A stretch of DNA of 64,000 nt from Diatrype stigma (taxonomy: Eukaryota; Ascomycota; Sordariomycetes; Xylariales; Diatrypaceae): positions 248,001 to 312,000 of the forward strand of contig JAKJXP020000044.1 in the NCBI GenBank assembly GCA_022225965.2. The letters run 5' to 3'. The notes beneath the pieces were generated by a model. The model was not told the DNA's origin. It saw only the letters and a program-made list of their open reading frames with translations, and did no database searches. Below are positions 1-9,950 of this stretch, piece after piece; the stretch's first letter is position 1; each line of letters begins with the position of its first letter. The position numbers and the translations under genes were made by a program.

Positions 1-231
1 GCCGTCTCCGAACAGGACCTCCTGGCCCCGGAGGCGAAACTGTACGCGGCGCAGCTGGAGGAGGCGTGGAAGGAAGAGACGCCCGAGGAGGTTTCGAATG
101 GTAAGAAGGTGGTAGAGGTGAAGAGCTACGAAGGGTCGACACACTCGCTCCTGGCTATGTCGGGGGTTTTGTCGAAAGGCCAGCAGCTGTTGCAGGATGT
201 GGCGGACCAAGCTGCTCGGTGGTTTCAATAA
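1..231 (+). CDS. alpha/beta hydrolase, C-terminal end (partial)
   Basis: Frame 1 is open from the first base to a TAA at 229-231 and gives the last 76 residues of a protein whose start lies outside the window. The stretch reading YEGSTHSLLAM followed by an amphipathic helix ending in AARWFQ resembles the end of alpha/beta hydrolases of the lipase/esterase (hydrolase-3) type, where the His of a G-x-x-H motif completes the catalytic triad. The nucleophile and acid are not in the window, so family membership is an inference from this short tail. It is followed head-to-tail by the 3' end of the cytochrome P450 on the other strand. Confidence 0.5.
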   Translation, partial: AVSEQDLLAPEAKLYAAQLEEAWKEETPEEVSNGKKVVEVKSYEGSTHSLLAMSGVLSKGQQLLQDVADQAARWFQ

Positions 232-545
232 GCTAACTAGATTACAAATGAACTATACTGAAAGTCCTCTAGTACTCTGATGCCGTACTGCGACCGAGAG
301 TTCTAAGATAATCGGAGAAGCCGATATCATAAGCAAAGCTGGTTATGAGAAGTCAACTACAACGGTTGGATACGCATCTAGAAGATTGATATGTTGAGCA
401 CCATTTAATTATAAGATCTTGATCTACAGCACGTCGATAGCTACCTCTGAAGTCTCAATGCACCCATAAGAAACCAGTATGTACATATAACACATGCAAT
501 TCATGCCTGACCTAAACATCGTCGCCACCGTTATATCAATCCAAC
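232..545. other. convergent spacer, no gene seen
   Basis: This AT-rich spacer separates the 3' ends of the partial hydrolase and the P450. It presumably holds both 3' untranslated regions. No repeat or RNA gene was recognised. Confidence 0.6.
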
Positions 546-2132
546 CTACACGGCCTGCAACAGCTCCTCAGCCCGCTTCGACCGCGGCGTTATTACGCAC
601 CCGAAGCTATCCGGAACTCCAGAAAGTCCATTCGAGAACGAGACCTTCGGCTTGATCTCCCGGCCCTCGTGGTCCGTGGGGCACTTGAGATCCATGGTGG
701 CCAGCATGGTCGCGACGATGATGTACACTCCCGACAGCGCGAGGTACTGCCCGGGACAGACGCGCCGCCCGAAGCCGAACGCCCCGTCTGGTAGCGGCTC
801 GCCCCGCCCGCCCTGGGCCACGGGCAGGTAGCGCTCGGGGCGGAAGTCCTCGGGGGCGCTGTAGTGGCGCTCGTCGCGCGACATGGCCCACGCGTTGGCG
901 TACACCACCGACCCGGCCGGGATGCGGTAGCCGCGGTACTCGTCGTCGGCGATCGACGCGTGCGGCACGCCGAGCGGCGAGAGCGGCGCCCAGCGCGTCG
1001 CCTCCTGGATCACGTATTCGAGGTACGGCAGCCGCGGCCGGTCCTCGAATGTCGGCAGCCGCAGGATGTCGCCGCCGGCGGCCTCGTCGACGCCCAGGAC
1101 CGCCTCGAGCTCGGCCCGCGCGCGCGCCTGCACCCCCGGCTCGAGGATCAGGTTCAGCACGCACACGATGATGGTCGACCACGTCGTGTTCCCGCCCGCG
1201 ATGGAGATGGCGCCGGCTGCCCCCTTCAGGTCCGCGATGGTCGTCTCGTTCGGCTTGCCCGCGGCTTCGTTGGCCAGGTACCGCCCGAAGTGCGTATGCA
1301 CGAACGAAGGATTCGATGCCTTCTCCGCTCGGATGGCAGGCTCCACGGCATCCCAGGGCTTATCATGCAAACGCTGGATGAAGGGCTTCGTCCGGCGCGC
1401 GTGGATAAGGGGCTTCAGGGGATTGCTGAGACCAGCGACGCAATCCGGTATGTGGCGCAGCACGGGAAAGAAATCCACCAGGGAGGCGGCCGGGACGCCG
1501 CCCTCACCCGTGGCCTCCTCCACGTCGATGGCCATCTTTACGTAGGGGTCGTTCTCCTCCTGCACCTCGATGCCGAAGCCGATGCGGAGCACGACGGCCT
1601 GGGAGAACTGGCGCAGGAGAAGCTCCCAATTCTGCGGGGCGCGGGCGATGGCACGGGCGGCGCGGCGGGCCTCCTCCAGCTGGAGCGGGCGGTACGCCTT
1701 GCAGGCCGACTGGGTGAACGACTGCTGCAACAGCTTGCGGTGCAGCTTGAAGCGGGGCGACCAGCGCAGGAAGGTCAGCGTCACGCCCCAACCCATGACC
1801 TCGAACAGGGCGAACGACGGGCGGTCCGCGAAGTTGGCCCCGCGCTTGTCCATCAGGTCACGAGCAGCCTCCACGCTGTTGAGGATGATGATGGACCGCC
1901 CCAGGACGGAGAAGTGCAGGATATCGGAGTTGCACTCCTTGCCCCATTGTGTGTAAAAATACTCCGGATGGTCTGCCGGAATGACGCGCAGGTGACCAAG
2001 CAATGGCTCGGCCGGAGGACCAGGGGGCAGAGGAAGCCCTTGTCGGCGGCTGAACCTCTTGTATAGGGGGACGATACATGCTAATATTGCTATTGCGATG
2101 TAAAGATATGTGTTGGGAATGCTGAACAACAT
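546..2132 (-). CDS. cytochrome P450 monooxygenase, single exon
   Basis: The 528-residue protein is a full-length microsomal P450. It has a hydrophobic N-terminal anchor (about residues 6-24), a Pro-rich hinge (PLPPGPP), an I-helix AGGNTTW, the K-helix ExxR (EATR), the FRPERY segment and the haem loop FGFGRRVCPGQ with Cys459 as the expected thiolate ligand. In the I-helix the usual acidic residue before Thr is Asn. The overall layout recalls fungal P450s annotated as O-methylsterigmatocystin oxidoreductase-like, but the substrate cannot be read from sequence. It has no intron, unlike most neighbours. It is divergent from the homogentisate dioxygenase-like gene and shares with it a promoter containing two copies of a CCGGCCGG element, so the two are probably co-expressed. 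Confidence 0.92.
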   Translation of the reverse strand: MLFSIPNTYLYIAIAILACIVPLYKRFSRRQGLPLPPGPPAEPLLGHLRVIPADHPEYFYTQWGKECNSDILHFSVLGRSIIILNSVEAARDLMDKRGANFADRPSFALFEVMGWGVTLTFLRWSPRFKLHRKLLQQSFTQSACKAYRPLQLEEARRAARAIARAPQNWELLLRQFSQAVVLRIGFGIEVQEENDPYVKMAIDVEEATGEGGVPAASLVDFFPVLRHIPDCVAGLSNPLKPLIHARRTKPFIQRLHDKPWDAVEPAIRAEKASNPSFVHTHFGRYLANEAAGKPNETTIADLKGAAGAISIAGGNTTWSTIIVCVLNLILEPGVQARARAELEAVLGVDEAAGGDILRLPTFEDRPRLPYLEYVIQEATRWAPLSPLGVPHASIADDEYRGYRIPAGSVVYANAWAMSRDERHYSAPEDFRPERYLPVAQGGRGEPLPDGAFGFGRRVCPGQYLALSGVYIIVATMLATMDLKCPTDHEGREIKPKVSFSNGLSGVPDSFGCVITPRSKRAEELLQAV

Positions 2133-2431
2133 CCTGCCTGTTATTATGATGATGCGTAGACAGTAGATTTACACAAACAACGAGTCTCGAGACTTAGCCA
2201 AGAGTCGTTGTCTTTAGGCAATGAGAAATGCTGTCCTACCAACGTATATGCATAATAAGCACATGATATACATGTTCATATACCTACTTCGTTCAAACTG
2301 CTTAGCAATTGATAAAAATCGTAGGTTCTGATTTGTAGACGTATTGAAAGCGTGAGATGTGTGAGCCGCGGGTCTATCTCTACCTCTCCCTTGGTAGCAG
2401 CTATCAGCACGGATCCCTCAAGACTTGTCAA

Positions 2432-2447
2432 CCCGGCCGGCAAGATA
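2432..2447 (-). promoter_or_regulatory. CCGGCCGG element, copy 1
   Basis: Read on the minus strand this is TATCTTGCCGGCCGGG, identical over 16 of 16 bases to the copy at 4920-4935 upstream of the permease. The core holds CGG and CCG triplets of the kind bound by Zn2Cys6 transcription factors; that reading is inferred. Confidence 0.6.
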
Positions 2448-2596
2448 CGCTTTTGATCGGTATCAACGGCACATGCGTCCAATGCCGTTGATGACTACTT
2501 CGTAGATAACAGCCAATCATGTAAGCCGACCTCATCCTAATCGGTTAATACTCTAACACTATCGACATGTTATCTCGCCACTAACGTTAGATGTAG

Positions 2597-2612
2597 CATC
2601 TTGCCGGCCGGC
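2597..2612 (+). promoter_or_regulatory. CCGGCCGG element, copy 2
   Basis: CATCTTGCCGGCCGGC matches the other two copies over the 14-base core ATCTTGCCGGCCGG and contains the perfect 12-bp palindrome TGCCGGCCGGCA. It sits about 230 bp upstream of the HGD-like start codon. Confidence 0.55.
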
Positions 2613-2843
2613 AGTTAACCCGGACGATTAACGAAACCGCAGGTCCTGGGTGGCGTGGGTGTGTATCATGGCCCAGTTGATTCTCGGCCGTGAACTTTAT
2701 TAGTTTAGACAGCTTCTCCGATATTTGCAGTGTCTATAATTTGCACCTCGCGCTGGGACATTGATTGGAACTTCGACCAAGAAACCAAGAAACAGAAACA
2801 AGACCCATCATCAGAACAGGGCACTCCAAATTATACGAGGGCC

Positions 2844-4415
2844 ATGATTGCTACAATAGCGCCACCCTTGGCTGGGGCATCCGCAAGGGGCTCATTCACA
2901 ACAGAACCAACGCCCGCAGATCCATATAGGTATCAAATAGGGTTCGGCAACAGGTTTGCGACGGAGGCTATCCCAGGCGTCTTGCCCCAGGCTTGCAACA
3001 CGCCGCAGCGGTGCAAGTACGACTTGGTTTCGGAACAGCTCAATGGAACTCCTTTCATCTCGCCGCGCGCAACGCTGCTTCACGCCTGGTTTTACCGGAT
3101 ACGTCCTTCGGTAGCACATAAGCCCTTTAGAAGGCTCCCCAAACACCCAGACCTGGAAGCGAATTTCTCCCCCCTGAATCCGGACGTGACATTTACGCCC
3201 CAGGACCTAGGCTGGGACAAGTTTCCCCTGCCAGACAGCGCCGACGGGGATGAGGTTGACTTTGTCGATGGCCTGAAGACGATTGGCGGCCACGGCGACC
3301 CCACAGTGAAAGAGGGCATTGCCGTGCATGTCTACCTAGCCAACGCACCTATGCGGAAAAGAGCGTTTTGCAACAACGACGGCGACATGCTCATCATACC
3401 CCAAGAGGGGCGCCTCGACATACAGACCGAGTTTGGCCATCTCATGGCCCGGCCAGGGGAGCTGGTCGTCGTGCAAGCCGGCATGAAGTTCACAGTCACA
3501 CTACCCGACGGCATCGGACGCGGCTACATCCAGGAGATCTACGGCAGCCACTACGAGCTGCCGGAGCTGGGACCCATAGGCTCCAACGGGATGGCGCAGC
3601 CGCGGGACTTCGAAATCCCCGTGGCCAGCTTCGACGTGGACCTGTCGCCATCGCATTCGGATTCGCCGTGGGAAGTGGTGGTGAAGCTCGCGGGCCAGCT
3701 GTTCGCGCACGAGCAGGGCCACACGCCGTACGACGTGGTGGCGTGGCACGGCAACTACGCGCCGTACAAGTACGCGATGGAGAAGTTCGTGGCGTCGGCC
3801 GTGGTGGACCGCGACCAGAGCGACCCGTCCATCTACTGCGTGCTGACGGCGCGGTCCAAGATCCCGGGGGTCGCGCTCAGCGACTTCCTCGTCTTCACGC
3901 CGCGGTGGAGCGTCACGCGCAACACCTTCCGCCCCCCGTACTACCACCGCAACGTCGCGACCGAGCTCATGGGCATGATGTACGGCACCTGGCACGGCTC
4001 CGCCACCAAGCTCGAGCCGGGCGGCCTGACGTACGAGCCGAGCTACATGCCTCACGGGGAGTCGTACGAGCGCTGGAAGGAGGCCACCGAGGCGGACCTG
4101 CAGCCCGAGCGCCTAGGCGAGGGCACGATGGCCTTTATGATGCACATCTCGGGCCATGTGTCCCTAACCAAGTACGCGCTAGAGCGCAGCGGCGCTCTTC
4201 AACCCATCCAACCCGACATGTGGCAGAACTGGAAGGCCGGGTTTCTGGATCACATCGACGAGGTGCAACACGATTTGGCGGCAGCTGGGCTCCCGACACT
4301 AGAGCGCGGCGGCGGCGCCGCGATTATCCCACACAAAGCCATTTCTAAATCAAGCCAGAATGGAGTCGCCACAAATGGCAATACGACGAATGGTCATAGC
4401 GAAGACCTTCCATAA
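2844..4415 (+). CDS. homogentisate 1,2-dioxygenase-like protein, divergent paralogue
   Basis: The 523-residue product belongs to the cupin-fold homogentisate 1,2-dioxygenase family, which opens the ring of homogentisate in tyrosine and phenylacetate breakdown. The expected iron ligands are present with family spacing: His368 in RPPYYHRN, Glu374 in TELMG and His404 in YMPHGES. GPIGSNG and WHGNYAPYKY are conserved too. Two things differ. The FDHxDPS segment that carries a second-sphere active-site His in canonical enzymes reads VDRDQSDPS here, without His. The protein is also longer than the usual 440-450 residues, with an extended N-terminus and a low-complexity Asn/Gly/Thr tail. The start is placed at the ATG before IATIAPPL; an in-frame ATG 114 bp upstream would add a non-conserved leader. 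No maleylacetoacetate isomerase or fumarylacetoacetase lies nearby, so a role outside central tyrosine catabolism is plausible. Confidence 0.88.
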   Translation: MIATIAPPLAGASARGSFTTEPTPADPYRYQIGFGNRFATEAIPGVLPQACNTPQRCKYDLVSEQLNGTPFISPRATLLHAWFYRIRPSVAHKPFRRLPKHPDLEANFSPLNPDVTFTPQDLGWDKFPLPDSADGDEVDFVDGLKTIGGHGDPTVKEGIAVHVYLANAPMRKRAFCNNDGDMLIIPQEGRLDIQTEFGHLMARPGELVVVQAGMKFTVTLPDGIGRGYIQEIYGSHYELPELGPIGSNGMAQPRDFEIPVASFDVDLSPSHSDSPWEVVVKLAGQLFAHEQGHTPYDVVAWHGNYAPYKYAMEKFVASAVVDRDQSDPSIYCVLTARSKIPGVALSDFLVFTPRWSVTRNTFRPPYYHRNVATELMGMMYGTWHGSATKLEPGGLTYEPSYMPHGESYERWKEATEADLQPERLGEGTMAFMMHISGHVSLTKYALERSGALQPIQPDMWQNWKAGFLDHIDEVQHDLAAAGLPTLERGGGAAIIPHKAISKSSQNGVATNGNTTNGHSEDLP

Positions 4416-4843
4416 GTATCATCGGGGAATGGGTTTCTTTGGGAATTTTATGTATGCAATGATAGGGTAGTGATTTTATGGGCAGTGGTTGCATTAACTG
4501 GATAGGGGTAGAGGATCAACATCTTCTTTGGACACGGCCCTGCTAGCTACGATTATGATGAGTTTTCCCTTAACAAAGGTGTATTTTTATAGAATTCCCT
4601 TATACAATGCCTATAGAGTACATTGAATGGACAAGACTGTAACTCATATTGAAAACCTAGGGTATACAATGCCCGTAGAAGAATGTGAGTGTATAGATCG
4701 ATGTCACTCCATACTCGTTGTATTGTAGAATATCCAGGGTCACATCGTGGCCCAATGCTCTGCATCAGTACGATCTCCCCTACACGGAAGTAAGAGTCGC
4801 AATGAGTAACTTAAGAGTCAATCTTATGAGTCGGAATCCATCC

Positions 4844-4910
4844 CTTATCTACCGTAGCTCACCTGTCTTGTAGATAAGCGGGTAGCCTGTCATTTCATAG
4901 AGCTTTATCG
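4844..4910. promoter_or_regulatory. cluster of three HGATAR sites
   Basis: CTTATC at 4844-4849, GATAAG at 4873-4878 and TTATCG at 4905-4910 are three GATA-factor (AreA/NIT2-type) sites within 67 bp, about 330-400 bp upstream of the permease ATG. Nitrogen-metabolite control of purine/pyrimidine permeases by AreA is known in Aspergillus; its operation here is inferred. Confidence 0.5.
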
Positions 4911-4919
4911 ATGAGAACC

Positions 4920-4935
4920 TATCTTGCCGGCCGGG
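4920..4935 (+). promoter_or_regulatory. CCGGCCGG element, copy 3
   Basis: TATCTTGCCGGCCGGG lies about 305 bp upstream of the permease start and is identical to the inverted copy at 2432-2447. It links the permease promoter with the P450/dioxygenase promoter. Confidence 0.6.
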
Positions 4936-5239
4936 AATAGTCCACTTATTAGCCTGTGGCGGGACTAACGACAGAGCCAAAGGCCTTAGCTTGGTGTCTC
5001 ACATGGGTGATTATGCTGTCTAGCTATCTCTTCGAGATGACCAATCATCTCGAACGCATTCAACCAGCCAACCGAGTTCCTGGAATCGCGTTGGCGAAGG
5101 TTCATGTATAATATGCCAATATGGCCGACCAGGTTCAGCATCATACGTTTCTTTGACCCTCGTCCTCCCTAGCATCTCAGAATCCCTTTATCGGAAAAGC
5201 TGCTAGTTATCTTTTTGTACCTCCCGTCCCGTCGCCCAG

Positions 5240-6941
5240 ATGATTTCGGAGAACGGTAGTGACTCACGGCCTCCGTCTCGGGCCGTGGATAAAGATGAGA
5301 AGACGTTGCGGAGCCCGGCGGTAGACAGCGACGTCGACGTCGCCGAGTCACAACAGGTGTATAAGCCGGTCAACAAATGGTTAAGTAAGATATCGACATT
5401 CGGCGTCGAGCTACGAGGAATCACCCCAGTGCCACTCGAGGAGAGAGCCGACAAGCGTCTCATCAATGTCTTCTTCGTGTGGTTTGCCATGAGCACCAAC
5501 CTACTACCGTAAGTACCATACTCCAGGACAGTTATTACTGTCCTCGTCTCAGTGAGTCTCTGGGGCTTTCTCCAGATTCGATTCCGGTTGCTAATTATGG
5601 TTTCGAATACAGCATCATCACCGGGATGGTCGGCACGTTTTCGTTCGGCCTCGGCCTTCGTGACTGCTCTCTCTTGATTCTGTTCTTTGGCATTCTGTGC
5701 ACCTCCTTTCCAGCCTACTTCAGTACCTTCGGCTCTCGCACCGGCCTACGGCAGATGTTACACGCGAGGTACACATTTGGGTACGGATACTTTCCCAGGA
5801 CTATATGGATCAAGTCACGTTGCTAACTTCCTTGACCCCATCGTACAGGTATTATTTGATTTCCATCATAGTGATACTCAACTTATGTACCATCTCGGGC
5901 TTCGGAATCATCGACTGCGTCTTAGGTGGCTCGACCCTGGCCGCAGTTTCCAACGGGAGGATCGACAGCACTGCCGGAATCGTCATCATCGCTATCATCG
6001 CCATGGTAGTCTCCTTCGGTGGGTATCAGTTTCTGCATCAGTTCGAGCGATACTCGTGGATTCTATCCCTTATCGCCATCATCATAACCACGGGCGTCGG
6101 CGGCAAAGAACTGTTCAACCAAGCCGAGGTGGAGCCGGCATCAGCCGCGACCATCGTAAGCTACGGGGGTGTCGTGGCCGGCTTTCTGATCCCGTGGGCG
6201 GCGATGGCCTCGGACTTTTCTGTCTACTGCGACTCCTCCGCCTCCTCGTTCCGCATCTTCGCTTACACCTACGCCGGCCTCTTCTTCCCGACCGTGCCCC
6301 TCATGGTTCTGGGTGCCGCCATCGGCGGCGCAACCGCTGCCAACGATGCCTGGGCGCAGGGGTACGACGAGCACATCGTGGGGGGCGTGCTGCAGGCCAT
6401 GCTGACGCCGGCCGGGGGGTTCGGGAAGTTCGTCGCCGTGCTCTTGTCGCTCTCCGTCGTCGGGAACCTGGCCGCGGCCATGTACTCGATCACGCTGAAC
6501 TTCCAGCTGCTGTTGCCGTTCTTCCTGCGCGTGCCGCGCAACGTCTTCGCCATCGTCTACACGGTCGTCGCCATACCCGTGTCGATCAGCGCGGCGCGGA
6601 CCTTCTTCGACAGCCTCGAGAACTTCATCTACCTCATCGCGTACTGGTCGGCGGCGTTCGTGGCCGTCGTCGGCACGGAGCACTTCGTCTTCCGGAGAGC
6701 CGACTGCGCCGCGTACGACTTGGGCAGCTGGGACCAGCCGAGCAAGCTGCCCACGGGCGTCGCGGCCATCCTGGCGATGGGCTTGTCGTTCGGGTTGGCG
6801 GTGCCCTGCATGTCTCAGGTCTGGTATACGGGGCCAATCGCAGAGACAACGGGAGACATTGGTTTCGAGGTTGCTCTTGTGCTCGCCGCTATACTGTATT
6901 TGCCATGCCGTTGGATTGAGCTCAAGATTCGCCCAAACTAA
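5240..6941 (+). CDS. NCS1 family purine/cytosine permease (Fcy2-like)
   Basis: Exons are 5240-5508, 5613-5780 and 5849-6941, giving 509 residues. The intron 1 join restores NLLPIITGMVGTFSFGLGLRD and the intron 2 join (branch point GCTAAC) restores ARYTFGYYLISIIVIL. Both are family landmarks of nucleobase:cation symporter-1 proteins such as yeast Fcy2. A hydrophilic cytoplasmic N-terminus of about 75 residues is followed by roughly twelve hydrophobic segments typical of a plasma-membrane proton symporter for purines or cytosine, or in related members for allantoin or other nitrogenous ring compounds. It ends in a short basic tail. The promoter has three GATA sites and the shared CCGGCCGG element, suggesting nitrogen control plus pathway-specific induction together with the neighbouring oxidative genes. 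The exact substrate is unknown. Confidence 0.9.
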
Positions 6942-7382
6942 ATTGTAGTTATTAGTGTACTTCGAGTATGTTATTGATATCAATGTATGTTTTTCTGTGC
7001 CTTACTTTCCCGCACTTACTTTCCGTACCTTACATCTATATATAAGACCTCGACACGATTGCCATGGTACACATTAGCTGTCATGAAGAAAATTGATTAA
7101 ACACTTACACGTTAGAGGTGAACTTGATAGGGGACCCATTGATAGACTCGACCCGGGGTTCATCTGTTCTACGTAGTCAGATACAACATTACCCACTTAG
7201 ATAAGGGAAGCAACGTATATCCGTGATGGTTATAGAACTTGGATATATTGCCTAATTTATGACAGGAAGTCGGGTGTCTCATCATCATATCCTGGCACTA
7301 AGTCCTATCATCTGGCACATACATGCGAAATTGAATCCTGGCGTCGAAGCAGCTCATCCCCCCCGAACCCCTATTCTGATGC
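6942..7382. other. convergent spacer, no gene seen
   Basis: This is the 3' region shared by the permease and the aldehyde dehydrogenase. It is AT-rich and has no recognised element. Confidence 0.6.
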
Positions 7383-9027
7383 CTAACTAGAATGCTTCAC
7401 CCAGTAGGCTTGGGGATTACACCAGCCCTGTAGGCCAATCTCACCCCAGTCCATACCAAGGCCGCTTTCTTTATGGCCACCAAAGGGCACGTTGGGGGCA
7501 AGCTCGAAGTGTGTGTTGACCCAAATGCTCCCGGCCTCGAGCTGCTCCGCCATGCGCCGGGCACGGGGCACATCCTTACTCCAGACTGAGGCACCAAGGC
7601 CCAGATTTGATGCGTTGGCGCGCTTGATCACGTCCTCTTCATCTGACCACCTCAGAACGGGAACAATGGGGCCGAAGGGCTCGGCAGTGACGATACTCGA
7701 GTCGTCGGGAGGATCGTCGATGATCGTGGCTGGCATGTAGAAACCCTTGCCCTCCTTCGGTCCCGGTTCTCCTCCCAATGCCGTCTTCCAACCGCTTTTG
7801 CCGATATGGGAGTAGAAATCCTGGAGCTTCCCGTACTGCATGCTGTTCTGGATAGGTCCGAAGAAGGCCTCGGGGTCAGTGTGGTCGCCGGTCTTGAATT
7901 GCTTGGTAACAGCGACCATCGTGGCGAGGAACTTGTCATAGATGTTTTGGTGCACGTAGATACGCTTGACATTCATGCAGATCTGCCCGCAGTGTACAAA
8001 TGCAAGGAAAGTGACCTATGTATCCATTGTCATCAGCATCCAGAGTGGCATCAAAACTATATCGGTCAAAGGATTGCACACCTTGGCGACTACAGCGTCA
8101 ATATCGACATCATCACAGATGATGGCTGCATCATTGCCGCCCAGCTCGAGGGTAACACGCTTCAGAGTAGTCGCGCACGCCGTCATGATCTTCTTGCCAG
8201 TCTCGACGGAGCCTGTAAAGCTGACCTTCGCAACACCGGGGTGGGCTGTAAGCAGTGGACCAAGGCCCTCATCTCCGCTAAGCGCCTGGAAGACACCTGG
8301 TGGGAAGATCTTGGTGCCCAACTCGGCCAGCTTCAGTGCTGAGTATGGTGCGAAAGGCGAGGGTTTCCAGATGAAAGTGTTACCAGCCAGAAGGGCCGGA
8401 AGCAACTTGCCGATGCCAAGCGTGAGGGGAAAGTTCCAGGGAACAATACCAACTCCAACTCCAAGCGGGACATGTCGAACGATGGCAGTTCTCTAAGACA
8501 CTATTAGTACAGAGAATTACGATAGGAGGGGTGAGAGTTAGGAGATGGCTTGTCACATACGTCAGCATCATCTATAACCTTCTCTTCCTTCAGTCGCAGT
8601 TTAGGGGTCTCGCGGGCGAGGGACATGACAAAGAACATCTCGAAGCTTCCAGCCTGCGGTGGCTTTCCAACCTCCTTGCCGAGAAGCTCGATGAAATCCT
8701 CCTGATTAGCCTCGATGGCATCGGCGAACTTGTTAAGATAGTCGGCGCGCTCGTCCTGTGAGAGCCTACTCCAGGAAGGATAGGCCGCCTTTGCTGCGCT
8801 CACAGCACGGTTTACATCTTCCTCGGTCGATACGGGGGCATCCCACAAGGGCTCTTCCGTGCTCGGGCATATGGTATGGCGCTTCGTGTCCGTATCCGTC
8901 AACTCATTATTGATCACATTGAGAAATGTCTGCGCACAGCAAGCGTTAGCTGCCCATATCATAACTGTGAGCTTCATGTGATCATACTCACAGTAAAAGG
9001 TATCTTATAATCTGTTTTAATAGACAT
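7383..9027 (-). CDS. aldehyde dehydrogenase (NAD(P)-dependent)
   Basis: Four exons (9027-8992, 8929-8561, 8492-8082, 8015-7383) give 482 residues. All three introns have standard GT-AG ends and keep frame. The motifs are in order: VPWNFPLTLG (catalytic Asn), FTGSVETGK (nucleotide-binding turn), LELGGND with general base Glu251, and GQICMNVKR with catalytic Cys285. The Glu-Cys spacing of 34 matches the ALDH superfamily. PFGPIVPVLRW and the C-terminal ESGLGMDWGEIGLQGW close the fold. The enzyme oxidises an aldehyde to the acid; aromatic or aliphatic preference cannot be decided. No targeting peptide is seen, so it is probably cytosolic. Its promoter lacks the CCGGCCGG element, so membership of the neighbouring cluster is plausible but not shown. 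Confidence 0.93.
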
Positions 9028-9950
9028 GGTGTTTGTATACGAATGGCATCGAATGCAACAGTTGTGGGTAAGGTGTAAGGGTTAGAAGCTCCCAGCACAG
9101 GGGAAGAGTGGATGATAAATACTCCAGATTGGGCCTCTATAAGGTGGTGACTGAAGTAGAAGGCCCAGCATGAGAAACGGGGGCGACCTGAAGTTAAGAA
9201 CTTTACATAATCCAATCACTGTTTCTCAAGATTCCCGATTGGCTCGCTTTCGAAAGTGAGGGGAATCTACCCATGGGAACTATGCTGTATTATTTGGAGT
9301 GCTGAGGTGAGATTGTACCTAATGTGATAGATTGCTGTGATTCAGGGGGAATATTATATGAGACTCTACTATATCTGCACCTAATCCGCTGTTGGCGCCA
9401 TTGTGGTGTGGCACGCACAGGGAGCGTTCGCCAATAATAATCTAGCCGCTTTCCAAAGGTCTTGGCCAGGCCGTTTTGCTTGCCTAATATTGCATCCAGG
9501 GGATCAGATATAACGAGGATTAAGAAAACAGATCTTGCCATACAGATGGGTCCATCTTTAGTCTGAGATTCTACGAAGCGGGAGAGTTTTAACTATGATA
9601 ATGTGTGCCAAGTCGGTAAGTGCCCATTATCTTATTGTATCGTCCAAGCTCTCCTATCTAACCCCTATCTTGTAACACCTACTCAATTTGACCACATGCA
9701 GGTGCTGTATAACGCTTCGGATAGAGAACATACGGCAACAAGTAACTCATGCGAGACGCGAGATATTATTGAGATGTATCCATGGCCAACAGTGTCCAGC
9801 CAGCCCCTCTAAAGAATGAATAGCGATTAATTGGCAATCGGAAAGCTACGATCCTGGAATAGAGATATGGTAAGAAAACAGGTATAAGTCAGATATTTCG
9901 TCTGCCTGATCCAAATAGATGCCCGTAAGTGAAGAAAGTATCTTCAGATC
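9028..9950. other. spacer with ALDH promoter, no gene seen
   Basis: The sequence upstream of the ALDH gene is AT-rich with no recognised coding signal. Short open frames at 9290-9541 and 9603-9812 show no family features. Confidence 0.5.

Larger units (their letters stand above)
2133..2843. promoter_or_regulatory. divergent promoter of P450 and HGD-like gene
   Basis: This 711-bp spacer lies between the start codons of two divergent oxidative genes. It holds two copies of the CCGGCCGG-centred element described separately, in opposite orientations about 150 bp apart. No protein-coding signal was recognised; a 68-codon minus-strand open frame at 2276-2482 has no recognisable features. Confidence 0.65.
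4416..5239. promoter_or_regulatory. spacer and promoter of NCS1 permease
   Basis: The 824-bp spacer holds the 3' region of the dioxygenase gene and the promoter of the permease. The promoter contains three GATA-type sites and one copy of the CCGGCCGG element, listed separately. A 70-codon minus-strand frame at 4553-4765 shows no recognisable feature. Confidence 0.6.

Noticed and set aside
864..2066. 400-codon plus-strand frame opposite the P450
   Set aside because: It is a frame shadow of GC-rich P450 coding sequence; the Arg/Gly/Val-rich product lacks any motif.
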